Assembly (NCBI RefSeq): GCF_016907365.1
Contig: NZ_JAFBBV010000001.1
Span: 4,216,001-4,280,000, forward strand
DNA: 64,000 bases
Direction: 5' to 3'
Source: Oerskovia paurometabola
GTDB taxonomy: Bacteria > Actinomycetota > Actinomycetes > Actinomycetales > Cellulomonadaceae
Shown here: positions 1 through 9,099 of the stretch, in pieces
Numbering within the stretch: position 1 is the stretch's first letter
How the letters are laid out: each line of letters opens with the position of its first letter
Program-made: the position numbers and the translations under genes
The notes under the pieces: model-generated
Seen by the model: the letters and a program-made list of their open reading frames with translations, nothing else
What the model was told of the DNA's origin: nothing
The model's database searches: none

Positions 1-257
1 AGGCTGCCGGCGCTGATCTTGACACCGAAGCCAGCGGGGATCTGGATCTCCTCGCCGGTGCGGGGGTTGCGGCCCGTGCGAGCGGCACGCTCGACGCGCT
101 CGACGGAGAGAAGGCCGGTGACCTTGACGGCCTCGCCCTTGCCGAGCGACTCGACGAGGACTTCCTGGAACGCGTTGAGGGCGTTCTCGGCCTGAGCCTT
201 GGTGAGGTCGGACTTTGCGGCGATGGCCGAGACGAGCTCAGACTTGTTGAGCGACAT
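1..257 (-). CDS. hup: HU family DNA-binding protein, C-terminus cut by window edge
   Basis: Small basic nucleoid protein that bends and compacts DNA as a dimer. The 85 codons present begin MSLNKSELVSAIAAK and run through the helical dimerisation part into the beta-arm, with GRNPRTGEEI, the typical DNA-contacting arm start of HU, near residues 68-77. Full HU proteins are 90-100 residues unless they carry a Lys-rich tail, so only a little of the core is missing, but a long C-terminal tail cannot be ruled out. The ATG is at 257-255. It is transcribed away from the ribosomal protein operon to its right, with which it shares the strand. Confidence 0.95.
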   Translation of the reverse strand, partial: MSLNKSELVSAIAAKSDLTKAQAENALNAFQEVLVESLGKGEAVKVTGLLSVERVERAARTGRNPRTGEEIQIPAGFGVKISAGS

Positions 258-558
258 GCGGATCCCTTCATCGGTTCACGCCCCGCAGTGGGCACCACGG
301 GACGTTGAGGTCTCAGTTTGCCAGCCCTGAGGCGGGACTTCGTGGACAACACTAAGGAATCTACGGGGTTCTGCGCGCGTTTCCGCGCCGAAACGGTTCC
401 TCTGAGCGCAGAATCTTGTCCGATCCGCGCCGAATGTGACCTACTGGGCGCGTCCTGACCTCCTCCGCGCGCCCTCCCCGACGTGCGACGAGCCGTCCAC
501 CCCGCAGGGTGGACGGCTCGTCGAGGGCCTCGGCACGTCGGCCGGGCGAAGGGCGGGA
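258..558. other. gap between HU and the zinc-free ribosomal operon
   Basis: Holds the upstream region of the HU gene (roughly 258-480, no confident promoter hexamers by eye) and the terminator hairpin of the rpmB-rpmG-rpsN-rpmE operon listed separately at 486-523. No coding region seen. Confidence 0.6.
486..523 (-). terminator. hairpin terminator after L31 gene
   Basis: Perfect 17-bp inverted repeat, arms 486-502 (cgacgagccgtccaccc) and 507-523, loop cgca. It lies 35 bp past the L31 stop codon on the minus strand. No T-run follows, as is usual for GC-rich actinobacterial terminators. Confidence 0.8.
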
Positions 559-864
559 TCAGCGACCGTCGCTCTTCGCCGCGCCACCCGTGGCGCCCTT
601 GCCGTACCGCTGACGGAACTTCTCGACGCGTCCGGCGGTGTCCACGACGCGCGCGGTGCCCGTGTAGAACGGGTGGCTCGCGCTCGAGATGTCGACGTCG
701 ACCACCGGGTAGGTGTTGCCGTCCGTCCACTCGATCGTCTTGTCCGGGCGCCCAGGACCGGACGCCGAGCCGCCGGCGAGCGTGGACCTGGTCAGGAAGG
801 CGAAGTCGGCCGAGATGTCGCGGAACACGACCGGCCCGTACTCGGGGTGGATGTCCTTCTTCAT
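559..864 (-). CDS. rpmE2: 50S ribosomal protein L31 type B (zinc-free)
   Basis: 101-residue large-subunit protein. MKKDIHPEY at the N-terminus and the TRSTL and HPFYTG segments are typical of L31 type B. The zinc-binding CxxC of the type A form is absent; the protein has no cysteine at all. Such C-minus paralogues replace the zinc form when zinc is scarce, freeing zinc (family knowledge). Last gene of a four-gene minus-strand operon behind Zur-like boxes, followed by a strong hairpin. Start is supported by gaggagcacc just upstream. Confidence 0.95.
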   Translation of the reverse strand: MKKDIHPEYGPVVFRDISADFAFLTRSTLAGGSASGPGRPDKTIEWTDGNTYPVVDVDISSASHPFYTGTARVVDTAGRVEKFRQRYGKGATGGAAKSDGR

Positions 865-887
865 GGGTGCTCCTCTACGTGTCTCGA

Positions 888-1193
888 CTACCAGCTGGAC
901 TTGGTGACGCCCGGGAGCTCGCCGCGGTGCGCCATGTCACGCAGCCTGATGCGGGAGAGCCCGAAGCGCCGGTTGTACGCGCGCGGACGGCCGTCGACGA
1001 CGTCGCGGTTGCGCAGGCGGGTCGCGCTCGCGTCGCGGGGCTGCTTGCGCAGCTCGGTCACGGCGGCCTCCTTGTCGGCGTCCGAGGCGCTGGGCGACGC
1101 GATGATCTTCTTGAGCTCGGCGCGCCTCTCGGCGTACCGGGCGACGATCACCTCGCGCTGCTCGTTGCGCGCGATCTTGGACTTCTTGGCCAT
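888..1193 (-). CDS. rpsN: 30S ribosomal protein S14 (zinc-free form)
   Basis: 101 residues starting [13 protein letters not shown], a canonical start for the long S14 form that lacks the CxxC zinc motifs of the ~61-residue form; the sequence has no cysteine. I chose the ATG at 1193 rather than an upstream in-frame ATG because aaggggag sits at ribosome-binding distance and family N-termini begin here. Lies 10 bp after the L33 stop and 23 bp before the L31 start, so it is part of the same zinc-responsive operon. Confidence 0.95.
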   Translation of the reverse strand: MAKKSKIARNEQREVIVARYAERRAELKKIIASPSASDADKEAAVTELRKQPRDASATRLRNRDVVDGRPRAYNRRFGLSRIRLRDMAHRGELPGVTKSSW

Positions 1194-1203
1194 GCGGCTC
1201 CCC

Positions 1204-1371
1204 TTACCGTTCCTCACGGAACGCGACGTGTCGTCGCGCCACCGGGTCGTACTTGAGCAGGGTCAGCCGGTCCGGGTCGTTGCGGCGGTTCTTGCGGGTC
1301 ACGTAGGTGTACCCGGTCCCTGCGGTCGAACGCATCCTGACCACGGGGCGCAGCTCGGTGCGTGCTGCCAT
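1204..1371 (-). CDS. rpmG: 50S ribosomal protein L33 (zinc-free)
   Basis: 55 residues: begins [18 protein letters not shown], contains [17 protein letters not shown] and [10 protein letters not shown], all standard L33. The two CxxC pairs of zinc-binding L33 are missing. The ATG overlaps the stop of the upstream L28 gene in a TGATG arrangement, which implies translational coupling. Confidence 0.95.
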   Translation of the reverse strand: MAARTELRPVVRMRSTAGTGYTYVTRKNRRNDPDRLTLLKYDPVARRHVAFREER

Positions 1372-1607
1372 CAGACCTTCTCCCCTCGAGCGATGATTCC
1401 GGCGACGACCGCGTCGGTCCCTCGACGGTCGATCGTCCTGATCCCCTGGGCGCTCACTCTCAGCCTGACATGCCGGCCCAGGGACGGCACCCAGTAACGC
1501 TTGTGCTGGACGTGGGGCTCGACACGACGCCGGGTCCGCACGTGCGAGTGCGAGATCGAGCGGCCGAACCCCGGCGAGGTGCCGAGCACCTGGCAGACGG
1601 CGGACAT
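1371..1607 (-). CDS. rpmB: 50S ribosomal protein L28 (zinc-free)
   Basis: 78 residues, start MSAVCQVLG. The CQVLG motif, with one cysteine in place of the CxxC of the zinc form, marks the C-minus L28 class. First gene of the operon; directly upstream are two GAGAAC-c-GTTCTC boxes. RBS gaaggga precedes the ATG. Confidence 0.95.
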   Translation of the reverse strand: MSAVCQVLGTSPGFGRSISHSHVRTRRRVEPHVQHKRYWVPSLGRHVRLRVSAQGIRTIDRRGTDAVVAGIIARGEKV

Positions 1608-1651
1608 GACGGACTTCCCTTCGGTGGGTCGCAGAGACCCGACCCTAGTTA

Positions 1652-1706
1652 TTGAGAACCGTTCTCGTCAAGAGGTGTGCTCCCGACTGATGAGAACCGT
1701 TCTCTG
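1652..1706 (-). promoter_or_regulatory. two Zur-like operator boxes upstream of rpmB
   Basis: Two copies of the same 13-bp dyad, gagaac-c-gttctc, at 1654-1666 and 1692-1704, centres 38 bp apart. The first is embedded in a wider symmetric ttga...tcaa frame. A Fur-superfamily box in front of an operon made wholly of zinc-free ribosomal proteins is best read as Zur binding; Fur itself has similar dyads, but the gene content favours Zur. Repression when zinc is replete is inferred. Confidence 0.8.
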
Positions 1707-1820
1707 TAGAGGTGGAGCGTCCGCATGCCCGCAGATATTCCCGGGACCCCCGCACGTCCGGGACCCGTGTCCCGCTCAGCGTGCTCGCCCCGGTCGACCC
1801 CGTGCTGCGCGACGCGGGGA

Positions 1821-1863
1821 CCCGGACGCCCCGGGACTCGTGAAGAGTCCCGGGGCGTCCGGG
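1821..1863 (-). terminator. hairpin terminator after the GH101 gene
   Basis: Perfect 18-bp inverted repeat, arms 1821-1838 (cccggacgccccgggact) and 1846-1863, 7-nt loop. It begins 34 bp after the GH101 stop codon and closes the sugar-utilisation operon. Confidence 0.85.
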
Positions 1864-1897
1864 TCGAGCGGCCCCCCTCGGAGGAGGACCCGAGCGG

Positions 1898-4800
1898 CTA
1901 GCGGCAGCTCGTGGCCTCGAACTGCCTCTCGGTCGTGGTCGAGACCTCCTTGCCGTCGACCGTGGCGGTCGCGGTGAACGTCACCGTCCCCGCCTCGATC
2001 GCCTCGCTGCGGGAGTTGAACTTCTGGCTCGCGCTCTTGCCGGGCTGGACGTTGTTGAAGGTCTTGGTGCCGTAGGGCGTCGTGACCAGCACGTCGACCG
2101 GGAAGTCCTCCTCGTTGACCGCGCGCGCCGTGACCTGGGCGCGAGCGCCCGTGCACTGCGAGGTGGCCGTCGTGGTGACCTCGAGCTCGGGCTCGGGCGG
2201 GTCGACCGGGTCGGCGCAGGACACCTTGGCGGAGCCCCAGTCGGCGTGGTCGTTGCCGTTGCCGTCGCCGCCGTCCCCGACGACCAGGTCGAGGTAGCGG
2301 ACCCCCGTGACGGGCACGTTCAGGTCGACGGTCTTGCCGCCGCCCCTGAGCACCTCGGTCTGGGCGAGCTGCGTGCCGTCACCGAGGACCGTGAACTGCA
2401 CGGAACCCTTGGTCGCCTGGACGTCGTCGACGCCCACGGTGGCCGTGAAGGCCTCGCACTGCGCGGCGAGGAAGACCCGGACGGTCGAGCTCGCGTGCGT
2501 GCCCAGCCCCTTCTCGTGGACGACGCCACGCAACGTGAGCGGCTTGCCGTCCTTCTCGCCCTGCTCGCCGTTGGACAGGTCGCGCTCGACCGGTCCCCAC
2601 CCGTTGGTCGTCGAGACGAACGGCAGGTCGCTGACCCAGTTCTCGCCGCCGTTCGGCGGGACGACGACCCACACCGACTGGCCGGCCTCGACCGACCGCT
2701 TGCCGACGGGCGCAGCCGTGGTCGTGTACGAGCCGCCCGCGGTGAGCGTGTAGGCGTCGGCCGTGATCTTGCCGTGCGGGGTGACCTGCCACGTCGTGGT
2801 CAGGACGCCGCCGGCCGGCAGCGTGGCCGCGGTCGAGGCGTTGGTCGCCTCGACCTCCCAGCCCTCGGGCACGTCGAGCGTCACGGCGACGTCCGCGACG
2901 GCCACGGGCTCGTGGACCGTGAGCCGCGTCGTGACGGTGCTCGCGACGTCGGGCTCGAACGCGACAGGTCCCGGGGAGACCGTGAGGGACGCGCAGGCCG
3001 GGGTGGCCTCCGCGGGGCCCAGGTCCACGACGCGGAAGTCGTCGAGGATCAGGTCGGACTGGTTGCCGCCCGCGGTGAGCTTGCGCAGCCCCACCCAGGT
3101 GTCGCCGCAGCCGCTGGCCACGACGTCCTCGGAGAACGTCGCGGTCGTGCGCTGCTGACCCAGCGGGGTCGCGTGCGTCTCGACCGACGCCGGGGCGCCG
3201 CTCGCGACCGAGTCGTAGCCCGTGACCCACTGGTACTCGCCGCCGTTGCCCGACTGGTAGTCGAAGCTCACGCGGTACTGACGCCCCGCCTCGAGCTTCA
3301 CGGTGCTGGGCACGGTGCGGTAGACGAGGCCCTTGTTCTCCTCGTGCGCCTTGAGCGACCAGTCGCCGGACAGCGCGTCGTCGACGAGCTTCCCGTTCCA
3401 GCCGGCCTGCGTGTAGGGCGCGTTGCGCTTGGCGATGTGCGTGCGCGGGTCGGTCACGCCGCCCGCGTCGCCCTTGACGAACGGTCCCCAGCCCTGGGGC
3501 ACGTTCTCGAAGTCCTCGAACGCGACGACCGCTTCGCCCTCGACGGCCGGGGCCACCGAGCGCGTGGCGCTCACGACGCGCAGGTCGTCGACCCGCACGA
3601 CGGCGTCTCCCGCCGAGGCGGAGACCGTCAGCGTCGGTCGGGCCGGGCCCGTGACGTCGACGAGCACCTGGACGCGCTGGTAGTAGCGGTTGTTCTTCTC
3701 GTCGGCCGCGACGAGGTTCTTGGCGGTCGACCGCTCGACGACGGTGCTCGCGGTCTGCGCGACGCCCTCGCCCGAGACGGACAGCGTGGTCGTGCGGGAC
3801 TTCCCGGGCTGGACCTCGACCCACGCACTCACGGCGTAGGTGCCGGTCGAGAGCTCACCGAGCTGCTGGCTCAGCGACGAGGCGCCCGCACCGAGCGTCG
3901 CGACGCGCTGCCCGTTGGACAGGGTCTCGATGCCCGTGGTGCCGGTCGTCTCGTACGCGTCGAGCGTCGCGGCGTTGAAGCCGGGGTCGACGATGCCGCT
4001 CCCGGTGCCCCACGCGACGTCCTCGGCCGAGGGGGTCGTGACGCCCTGCGGGTACAGCACGTAGGGCTGGCCCGCGGTCGCCTCGACCGTGACCTTGCCG
4101 CCCGTGACCGGGACGTCCGCGACCTTCTCGCGGCCCGTCGTCGTGAGCTTGTACAGAGTCAGGCTCGTGGCCCCGGAGAACTCGTCCGTGAGGGTCCACG
4201 TGGTCGAGCCGCCGGCCGGGTTGTAGTGGTAGAGCTTCCCGCCCTCGGCGGCCTGTCCCTCGAGCCCGGGGGCGTCGGACGCGTTCCACGGCAGGAGGTA
4301 GGTGCCGCCCGTGGCGACCACGGCGTCCCCGACGAGGATCTGCCGGTCGGCCGCGGCCTGGCCACGCGCCGAGACGTCACCCGTGAAGTCGATCCGGTCG
4401 GTGCCCCAGCGCACGATCTCCTGGTGCTGGAGGAACTTGGTCGGGACGTTGGTCGTCCAGATGTTCTTGTAGAACGCGTTCCAGTCGGTCTGCCCGGTCC
4501 AGCCCTCGAACTCGACGAGCCGCGCGTTGCCGAGCAGCGGGTGCGGGTTCCAGGTGTCCTTCTCGGCGTTGTCGATGAAGCGCACGATCTGGGAGTTCAG
4601 GCCCTTGTTCGCCGCGCCGCCGTAGTTCTCGTCCGCGGACCAGTGGCTCCACAGCGAGCTCGCCTCGAACTTGTCGGACCACTCGGTCGCGATCTGGAGG
4701 TCGTTCGCGCGGGCCGCGTCCGCGAGGGCGCGGGCCTGCCAGCCGAAGTTGTAGTAGACGTCGACGTAGAGGAGGTCCAGGTTGCCCTGGGTCTCGTCGG

Positions 4801-6223
4801 CGAGCTGGCCGATGCGCGCGGCCAGATCACCGCTGTTCACGTCGCGGCGCTGGTCGATGTAGTACGACTGGCCGAGCCAGTTCCAGCCCTTGGCCGACGG
4901 GTCGACGAGCTCGTCGGAGAAGGCGTTCGCCTCGGCGTAGGCCTCGGTCGCGTTGATGTGGACGCCGAAGTCCGCGTTCCAGTCGCCGCCCTGCTCGAGG
5001 AGCGTGTTCATGTCCTCGAGGCCGCCCGCGCGCTCGTTGTAGTTGCCGCCGTAGTCGGGGTGCGCGGAGTCGTGGCCCTCGGAGCCGTAGCCCTTGAGCA
5101 GCGCCATCTGGCCCAGGCCGTCGGTCGCGAGCGAGATGCGCTTGACGTCGTCGAGCGTACGCAGGAACGGGTGCGTGGCCTGCGAGGCGAAGTTGAACGG
5201 GATGTGGGTCACGACGCGGTCGGCGACCTGGTCGGCGCCGAGCGCCTTGGGGGCGGTCGCGCGGAACGCGATCGCGCCGTCCTGCCAGTCGACCTTGTCG
5301 TCGGCGTTGGCGTCGGCCGTCACGACGACGGTCGCGTACGGGAGCTCCTCGGTGACCGGCGAGCCCTGGGCCCGGTAGGTCCACGCGCCGCTCCAGACGC
5401 CCACGCGCACGCCGCCGTCGGCCGCGCGGGCCTGACGCTGCAGGCGGTTGCCGTCCGCGGCGGCCTTGCCGTTCGCCTCGTCGTAGACGCTGTTGGTCAC
5501 GATCGTGGCCGACAGCTTGCTGGTGCTGACGATCGCGTACGCGGACCCGACCGGGTTCGCGTTGACGGGGGTCTGCCCCGTGACGGTCGTGAACGTGTCG
5601 CCGACCTTGCCACGGTCCGGGCTGATCACGGCCGAGGCGACCACGGCCGACGGGTCGGCCGACGAGACGGAGAGCAGGTCGTGGCCCGGGACCTCGATGG
5701 TCCCGACGCGGAAGGCCTCGGTGTCGGTCACGCCCGTGACGCGGAACGTCACGGCGCTGCCGTCGACCTCCAGGCGCGTGTCGATGCTGACGCCCGCGAG
5801 GTCGGGGAACGTCAGGCGGTAGTCGCGGCTCGTCTCACCGGGTTCGCCCGGCTCGACCGCGACGGTGCGGTCGGTGCCGTTGAGGCGCACCTTCGCCACG
5901 GTCGCGGTGCTGCCCGCGAGCGAGGCCCCCGACGCGCGGTCGGTGTAGCTCAGGACCCGTGGGAAGTCCGCGGCGACCTGGACGTCGAGCTGAGGAGAGC
6001 GCAGCGTCGCCGCGCCCTCGACGCTCGCCGCCGCGACCTGCTCGGCCGTCAGGCCCAGGGCCGAGAGCTGGTTGATGCTGCTCGCCGCCGCGGGGAGGGC
6101 GGCGACCGGCAGCGCCGCGAACGGCACCACGACCGCGGTGGCGAGCGCCACGAGCCGGCGGGCGCGGCGCGAGCCGCCGCCCGGGAGGGAACCGGCCCGG
6201 GGGCCAGGGGAATGTCGAACCAT
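1898..6223 (-). CDS. secreted endo-alpha-N-acetylgalactosaminidase, GH101
   Basis: 1441-residue exported glycosidase expected to release Gal-beta-1,3-GalNAc from Ser/Thr of O-glycoproteins. Start ATG at 6223 has gaaggag 7 bp upstream; nine in-frame codons further up lack this. Residues 1-50 are an Arg-rich then hydrophobic signal peptide (AALPAAASS near the cleavage site). The catalytic region contains LLYVDVYYN, whose Asp (about residue 488) fits the GH101 nucleophile, and IATEWSDKFE with a candidate acid/base Glu about 26 residues later. A DANADDKVDWQDG loop is the calcium-site-like motif common in this family. The C-terminal half has carbohydrate-binding modules: a NEW3-like beta domain near 1090-1180 and an NPCBM domain around 1190-1335 (GLGTHASSTV). 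No cell-wall anchor, so it is probably released. Last gene of the operon, 51 bp after GH35. Confidence 0.88.
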   Translation of the reverse strand: MVRHSPGPRAGSLPGGGSRRARRLVALATAVVVPFAALPVAALPAAASSINQLSALGLTAEQVAAASVEGAATLRSPQLDVQVAADFPRVLSYTDRASGASLAGSTATVAKVRLNGTDRTVAVEPGEPGETSRDYRLTFPDLAGVSIDTRLEVDGSAVTFRVTGVTDTEAFRVGTIEVPGHDLLSVSSADPSAVVASAVISPDRGKVGDTFTTVTGQTPVNANPVGSAYAIVSTSKLSATIVTNSVYDEANGKAAADGNRLQRQARAADGGVRVGVWSGAWTYRAQGSPVTEELPYATVVVTADANADDKVDWQDGAIAFRATAPKALGADQVADRVVTHIPFNFASQATHPFLRTLDDVKRISLATDGLGQMALLKGYGSEGHDSAHPDYGGNYNERAGGLEDMNTLLEQGGDWNADFGVHINATEAYAEANAFSDELVDPSAKGWNWLGQSYYIDQRRDVNSGDLAARIGQLADETQGNLDLLYVDVYYNFGWQARALADAARANDLQIATEWSDKFEASSLWSHWSADENYGGAANKGLNSQIVRFIDNAEKDTWNPHPLLGNARLVEFEGWTGQTDWNAFYKNIWTTNVPTKFLQHQEIVRWGTDRIDFTGDVSARGQAAADRQILVGDAVVATGGTYLLPWNASDAPGLEGQAAEGGKLYHYNPAGGSTTWTLTDEFSGATSLTLYKLTTTGREKVADVPVTGGKVTVEATAGQPYVLYPQGVTTPSAEDVAWGTGSGIVDPGFNAATLDAYETTGTTGIETLSNGQRVATLGAGASSLSQQLGELSTGTYAVSAWVEVQPGKSRTTTLSVSGEGVAQTASTVVERSTAKNLVAADEKNNRYYQRVQVLVDVTGPARPTLTVSASAGDAVVRVDDLRVVSATRSVAPAVEGEAVVAFEDFENVPQGWGPFVKGDAGGVTDPRTHIAKRNAPYTQAGWNGKLVDDALSGDWSLKAHEENKGLVYRTVPSTVKLEAGRQYRVSFDYQSGNGGEYQWVTGYDSVASGAPASVETHATPLGQQRTTATFSEDVVASGCGDTWVGLRKLTAGGNQSDLILDDFRVVDLGPAEATPACASLTVSPGPVAFEPDVASTVTTRLTVHEPVAVADVAVTLDVPEGWEVEATNASTAATLPAGGVLTTTWQVTPHGKITADAYTLTAGGSYTTTAAPVGKRSVEAGQSVWVVVPPNGGENWVSDLPFVSTTNGWGPVERDLSNGEQGEKDGKPLTLRGVVHEKGLGTHASSTVRVFLAAQCEAFTATVGVDDVQATKGSVQFTVLGDGTQLAQTEVLRGGGKTVDLNVPVTGVRYLDLVVGDGGDGNGNDHADWGSAKVSCADPVDPPEPELEVTTTATSQCTGARAQVTARAVNEEDFPVDVLVTTPYGTKTFNNVQPGKSASQKFNSRSEAIEAGTVTFTATATVDGKEVSTTTERQFEATSCR

Positions 6224-6274
6224 GTGCTGTCTCCTTCGATAGCAGTTCATCGGCCGTCCCCCGACCGACGGGCG

Positions 6275-8146
6275 TCACAGCTCTTCGACGTACTCCTCGG
6301 GCTCGCCGAGGACGGCCTCGTCCTTCAGCTCGAGGTCGGAGCCGACCTCGTGCAGCTCGAGGACCGTGACGGTGTTGCTCCCCGCGCGCAGCAGAGGCGC
6401 GGGGACGTAGAGGGTGTGCTGCGGGCCGCGCTCCCAGTAGCGGCCGAGCAGCACGTCGTTGACCCAGACGAACCCCTTGGTCCAGCCGGGCAGGGCGAGG
6501 AAGGCGTCGGCGGGTTCGTCGACGTCGAGCGTCGTCCGGGCGATCACGCCCTGCGGCCCGACGGCGTCGGCTCTGTCGGAGTCGGCGGCACCGGGCTCAC
6601 CGGTGGCCCCGCCCGCCCACAGCCCGTCCACGGGCAGCAGGTCGAGCGGCAGGGACCGCGAGGTCCAGCCGTGCACGATGCGCCGCTCGACCAGGACGTC
6701 GCCGAGGATGCCCTTGTGCTCGCCGAGCCGGGGCCCGTAGTTGATGCGGCCGAGGTTCTCGACGAGGATCTCGAGCCGGACAGGGACGCCCTGCCCGTGG
6801 ACCGTGAGCCCGCGGTGCGAGGTCTCGCGCTCCAGGACGCCGACCTCGTGGCCGTCGACGTAGACGGTCGCGCGGTCGTGCAGCCCGAGGATCGAGAGCG
6901 TGCTGCTGCCGCGCGGGAGGATCGGCGTGGCCGTGTGGAGCACGAGCCCGGCGTTCTGCCCGAGCTGCTCGAACGTCAGGGGCGACGAAGCGGCGGTCGC
7001 GGCACCGAGCGCCCACAGGGCGGGCAGGAGCGGGCGCGTGCTCACCGGAGGCAGGGCCTGCGCCGGGAGCCGGACGGGAGGCTGGATCCACCGGTCGTCC
7101 TGGGTGTCCCCGACGTCGCCCCGGTGCTCGGTGAGCACCTTGCGCAGCGCGAAGAACTTGGGCGTCACGGTGCCGTCCTCGGCGACCGCGGCGTCGGAGT
7201 CGTAGCTCGTGACGGTCGGCTGGATCCGCGTGCCGTCGTGGTTGGCCCCTGCGGTCAGCCCGAAGTTCGTGCCGCCGTGCGCCATGTACAGGCTCACGGA
7301 CCCGCCGAGGTCGAGGAGCTCGCGCACGTCGGACGCGGCGCTGTCGGCGCCGCGCACGTGGTGCGGGTCGCCCCAGTGGTCGAACCAACCGTTCCAGAAC
7401 TCGGCGCACACGAACGGCTGCTCGCCGCGGCGGCCCGTGAGCTTGTCGAGCGCCTGCCCCGGACGGCTGCCGAACGTGGCCGCGGCCAGCACGCCCGGGA
7501 GCGTGCCGCCGTCGAGCATGAGGTCGGTGGGTCCGTCGGCCGTGAACAGGAGCTCGTCGATGCCGCGGGCAGCGAGCGCGTCGTGGACCCAGGCCATGTA
7601 GGCGTGGTCGTCGCCATAGCTGCCGTACTCGTTCTCGACCTGGACGGCCACGATCGGCCCGCCCCGGCTCGCCTGGAGCGCCGCGAGACGTGGTACCAGC
7701 TCGTCGAACCAGGCCGCGACCGCCGCGAGGTACGTCTCGTCGCTGCACCGCAGCCGGATCCCGGGCGTCGCGGTGAGCCACGCGGGCAGGCCGCCGTTGT
7801 CCCACTCGGCGCAGATGTACGGGCCGGGGCGCACCACGACGTCGAGCCCCAGGTCGCCCGCGAGCCGCACGAACCGCTCGACGTCGCGCCACCCGGTGAA
7901 GTCGAACGAACCGCGCTCGGCCTCGTGCCAGTTCCACGGGACGTAGGTGTCGACCGTGTTGAGGCCCATGGCGCGCACGCGCAGCAGGCGGTCCTCCCAC
8001 TGGTCGGGGTGCACGCGGAAGTAGTGGATCGAGCCCGAGAGCAGGCGGTGCGGCGCACCGTCCCGCAGGAGGGTCGCGCCGTCGGCGCGCAGGGTCGGTC
8101 CGCCGACCGGGCTCGAGGCCTGGTCGGCTGGGTGCTGCTGGTTCAC
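6275..8146 (-). CDS. GH35 beta-galactosidase, cytoplasmic
   Basis: 623 residues. Retaining glycosidase expected to remove terminal beta-galactose. The N-terminal TIM barrel carries SIHYFRVHP, RPGPYICAEWDNGGLPAWL, VQVENEYGSYG (acid/base Glu173) and CAEFWNGWFDHWG (nucleophile Glu249), all GH35 hallmarks; the C-terminal part is the usual jelly-roll region. There is no signal peptide, so it should act on imported disaccharide. Start is a GTG at 8146 overlapping the TGA of the upstream permease (GTGA), giving tight coupling to transport. With secreted GH101 next door the likely substrate is Gal-beta-1,3-GalNAc; this specificity is inferred. Confidence 0.93.
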   Translation of the reverse strand: MNQQHPADQASSPVGGPTLRADGATLLRDGAPHRLLSGSIHYFRVHPDQWEDRLLRVRAMGLNTVDTYVPWNWHEAERGSFDFTGWRDVERFVRLAGDLGLDVVVRPGPYICAEWDNGGLPAWLTATPGIRLRCSDETYLAAVAAWFDELVPRLAALQASRGGPIVAVQVENEYGSYGDDHAYMAWVHDALAARGIDELLFTADGPTDLMLDGGTLPGVLAAATFGSRPGQALDKLTGRRGEQPFVCAEFWNGWFDHWGDPHHVRGADSAASDVRELLDLGGSVSLYMAHGGTNFGLTAGANHDGTRIQPTVTSYDSDAAVAEDGTVTPKFFALRKVLTEHRGDVGDTQDDRWIQPPVRLPAQALPPVSTRPLLPALWALGAATAASSPLTFEQLGQNAGLVLHTATPILPRGSSTLSILGLHDRATVYVDGHEVGVLERETSHRGLTVHGQGVPVRLEILVENLGRINYGPRLGEHKGILGDVLVERRIVHGWTSRSLPLDLLPVDGLWAGGATGEPGAADSDRADAVGPQGVIARTTLDVDEPADAFLALPGWTKGFVWVNDVLLGRYWERGPQHTLYVPAPLLRAGSNTVTVLELHEVGSDLELKDEAVLGEPEEYVEEL

Positions 8147-9099
8147 TTGATGGCCCCCGCTGCGAGTCCGGAGCGCCAGAAGCGCTGGAGGGAGAGGAAC
8201 GCGACGATGAGCGGGACGACCGCCACGAACGCGCCGATGATGACCATGTGCCGTTCGATCTGGCCGGCCTGGACCAGGGCGTTCCAGCTCACCAGCCCGA
8301 CCGTGACGGGCCGCAGGTTCTCGGAGATGAGGACCTGCGAGGGGAGCAGGAAGTTGTTCCAGATCTCGACGAACTGGAAGAGGAAGATCGTGACGAGCGC
8401 GGGGGCCATCATCTTGAGGCTGACCCCGAAGAAGATGCGGCCCTCGCTCGCGCCGTCGAGGCGGGCGGCCTCGATGACCTCGTCGGGCACCGAGCTCGCG
8501 GCGAAGATGCGCCCCAGGTAGACGCCGAACGGGCTCACGATGCTGGGCAGGAGCACCGCGAGGTACGTGTTGACGATGCCCGTCGCGGAGAACATGAGGA
8601 ACAGGGGCAGCGTGAACAGGACCTTGGGGATCAGGACCGCGCCGAGGACCACGCCGAACAGCACGCCCTTGCCGCGGAACTCGTACTTCGCCAGGGCGTA
8701 GCCCGTCGAGACCGCGATGAGCGTCCCGAGGCCCGCGCCGACGATCGAGTAGAGCGCGGAGTTGGCCATCCAGACGGCGAAGATCCCGTCCTTGTACGCG
8801 AACAGGTCGCCGATGTTGCCGAACAGGTCGAAGTTCGAGAACCACAGGGGGCTGCCCGCGAACGTGTACCCGGCGTCCTTGGTGGCCGCGACGAACAGCC
8901 ACCACAGCGGGAACAGGAAGTACACGGCGGTGAGCGCGAGGACGGCCGTGACCGCGATGCGGCTCGTGGCCGTGGTCTCGATCGAGTCGCCGCGCAGGCC
9001 GCCCGTGGCGCCCTGGCTCCCCTTGGCGTCGGTGCGCCGGCGGCGCCTCCGGTTGCCCGTGGTCTTCTCGGCCCGGGCGGGTGCGGTGCTCGTGGTCAC
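8143..9099 (-). CDS. carbohydrate ABC transporter permease, MalG type
   Basis: 318 residues, CUT1-type inner membrane permease. After a polar, Arg-rich N-terminus (RRRRRR near 20) there are six predicted membrane segments starting with VLALTAVYFLFPLWWLF. The EAA loop that contacts the ATPase is EAARLDGASEGRIFF near residue 215. Start GTG at 9099 has aggaggt at 5-6 bp and overlaps the preceding permease stop (GTGA). No ATPase gene is in the operon, so a shared MsiK/MalK-type ATPase elsewhere is probably used. Confidence 0.92.
   Translation of the reverse strand: MTTSTAPARAEKTTGNRRRRRRTDAKGSQGATGGLRGDSIETTATSRIAVTAVLALTAVYFLFPLWWLFVAATKDAGYTFAGSPLWFSNFDLFGNIGDLFAYKDGIFAVWMANSALYSIVGAGLGTLIAVSTGYALAKYEFRGKGVLFGVVLGAVLIPKVLFTLPLFLMFSATGIVNTYLAVLLPSIVSPFGVYLGRIFAASSVPDEVIEAARLDGASEGRIFFGVSLKMMAPALVTIFLFQFVEIWNNFLLPSQVLISENLRPVTVGLVSWNALVQAGQIERHMVIIGAFVAVVPLIVAFLSLQRFWRSGLAAGAIK

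Noticed and set aside
1654..1704. Reading the two dyads as Fur (iron) boxes
   Set aside because: Possible by sequence alone, but the operon downstream contains only zinc-free ribosomal paralogues, which fits Zur.
2246..8521. 2091-codon open frame on the plus strand opposite GH101 and GH35
   Set aside because: Runs antisense to well-supported glycosidase genes and encodes Arg/Val/Gly-rich low-complexity sequence, the usual mirror of GC3-rich genes.
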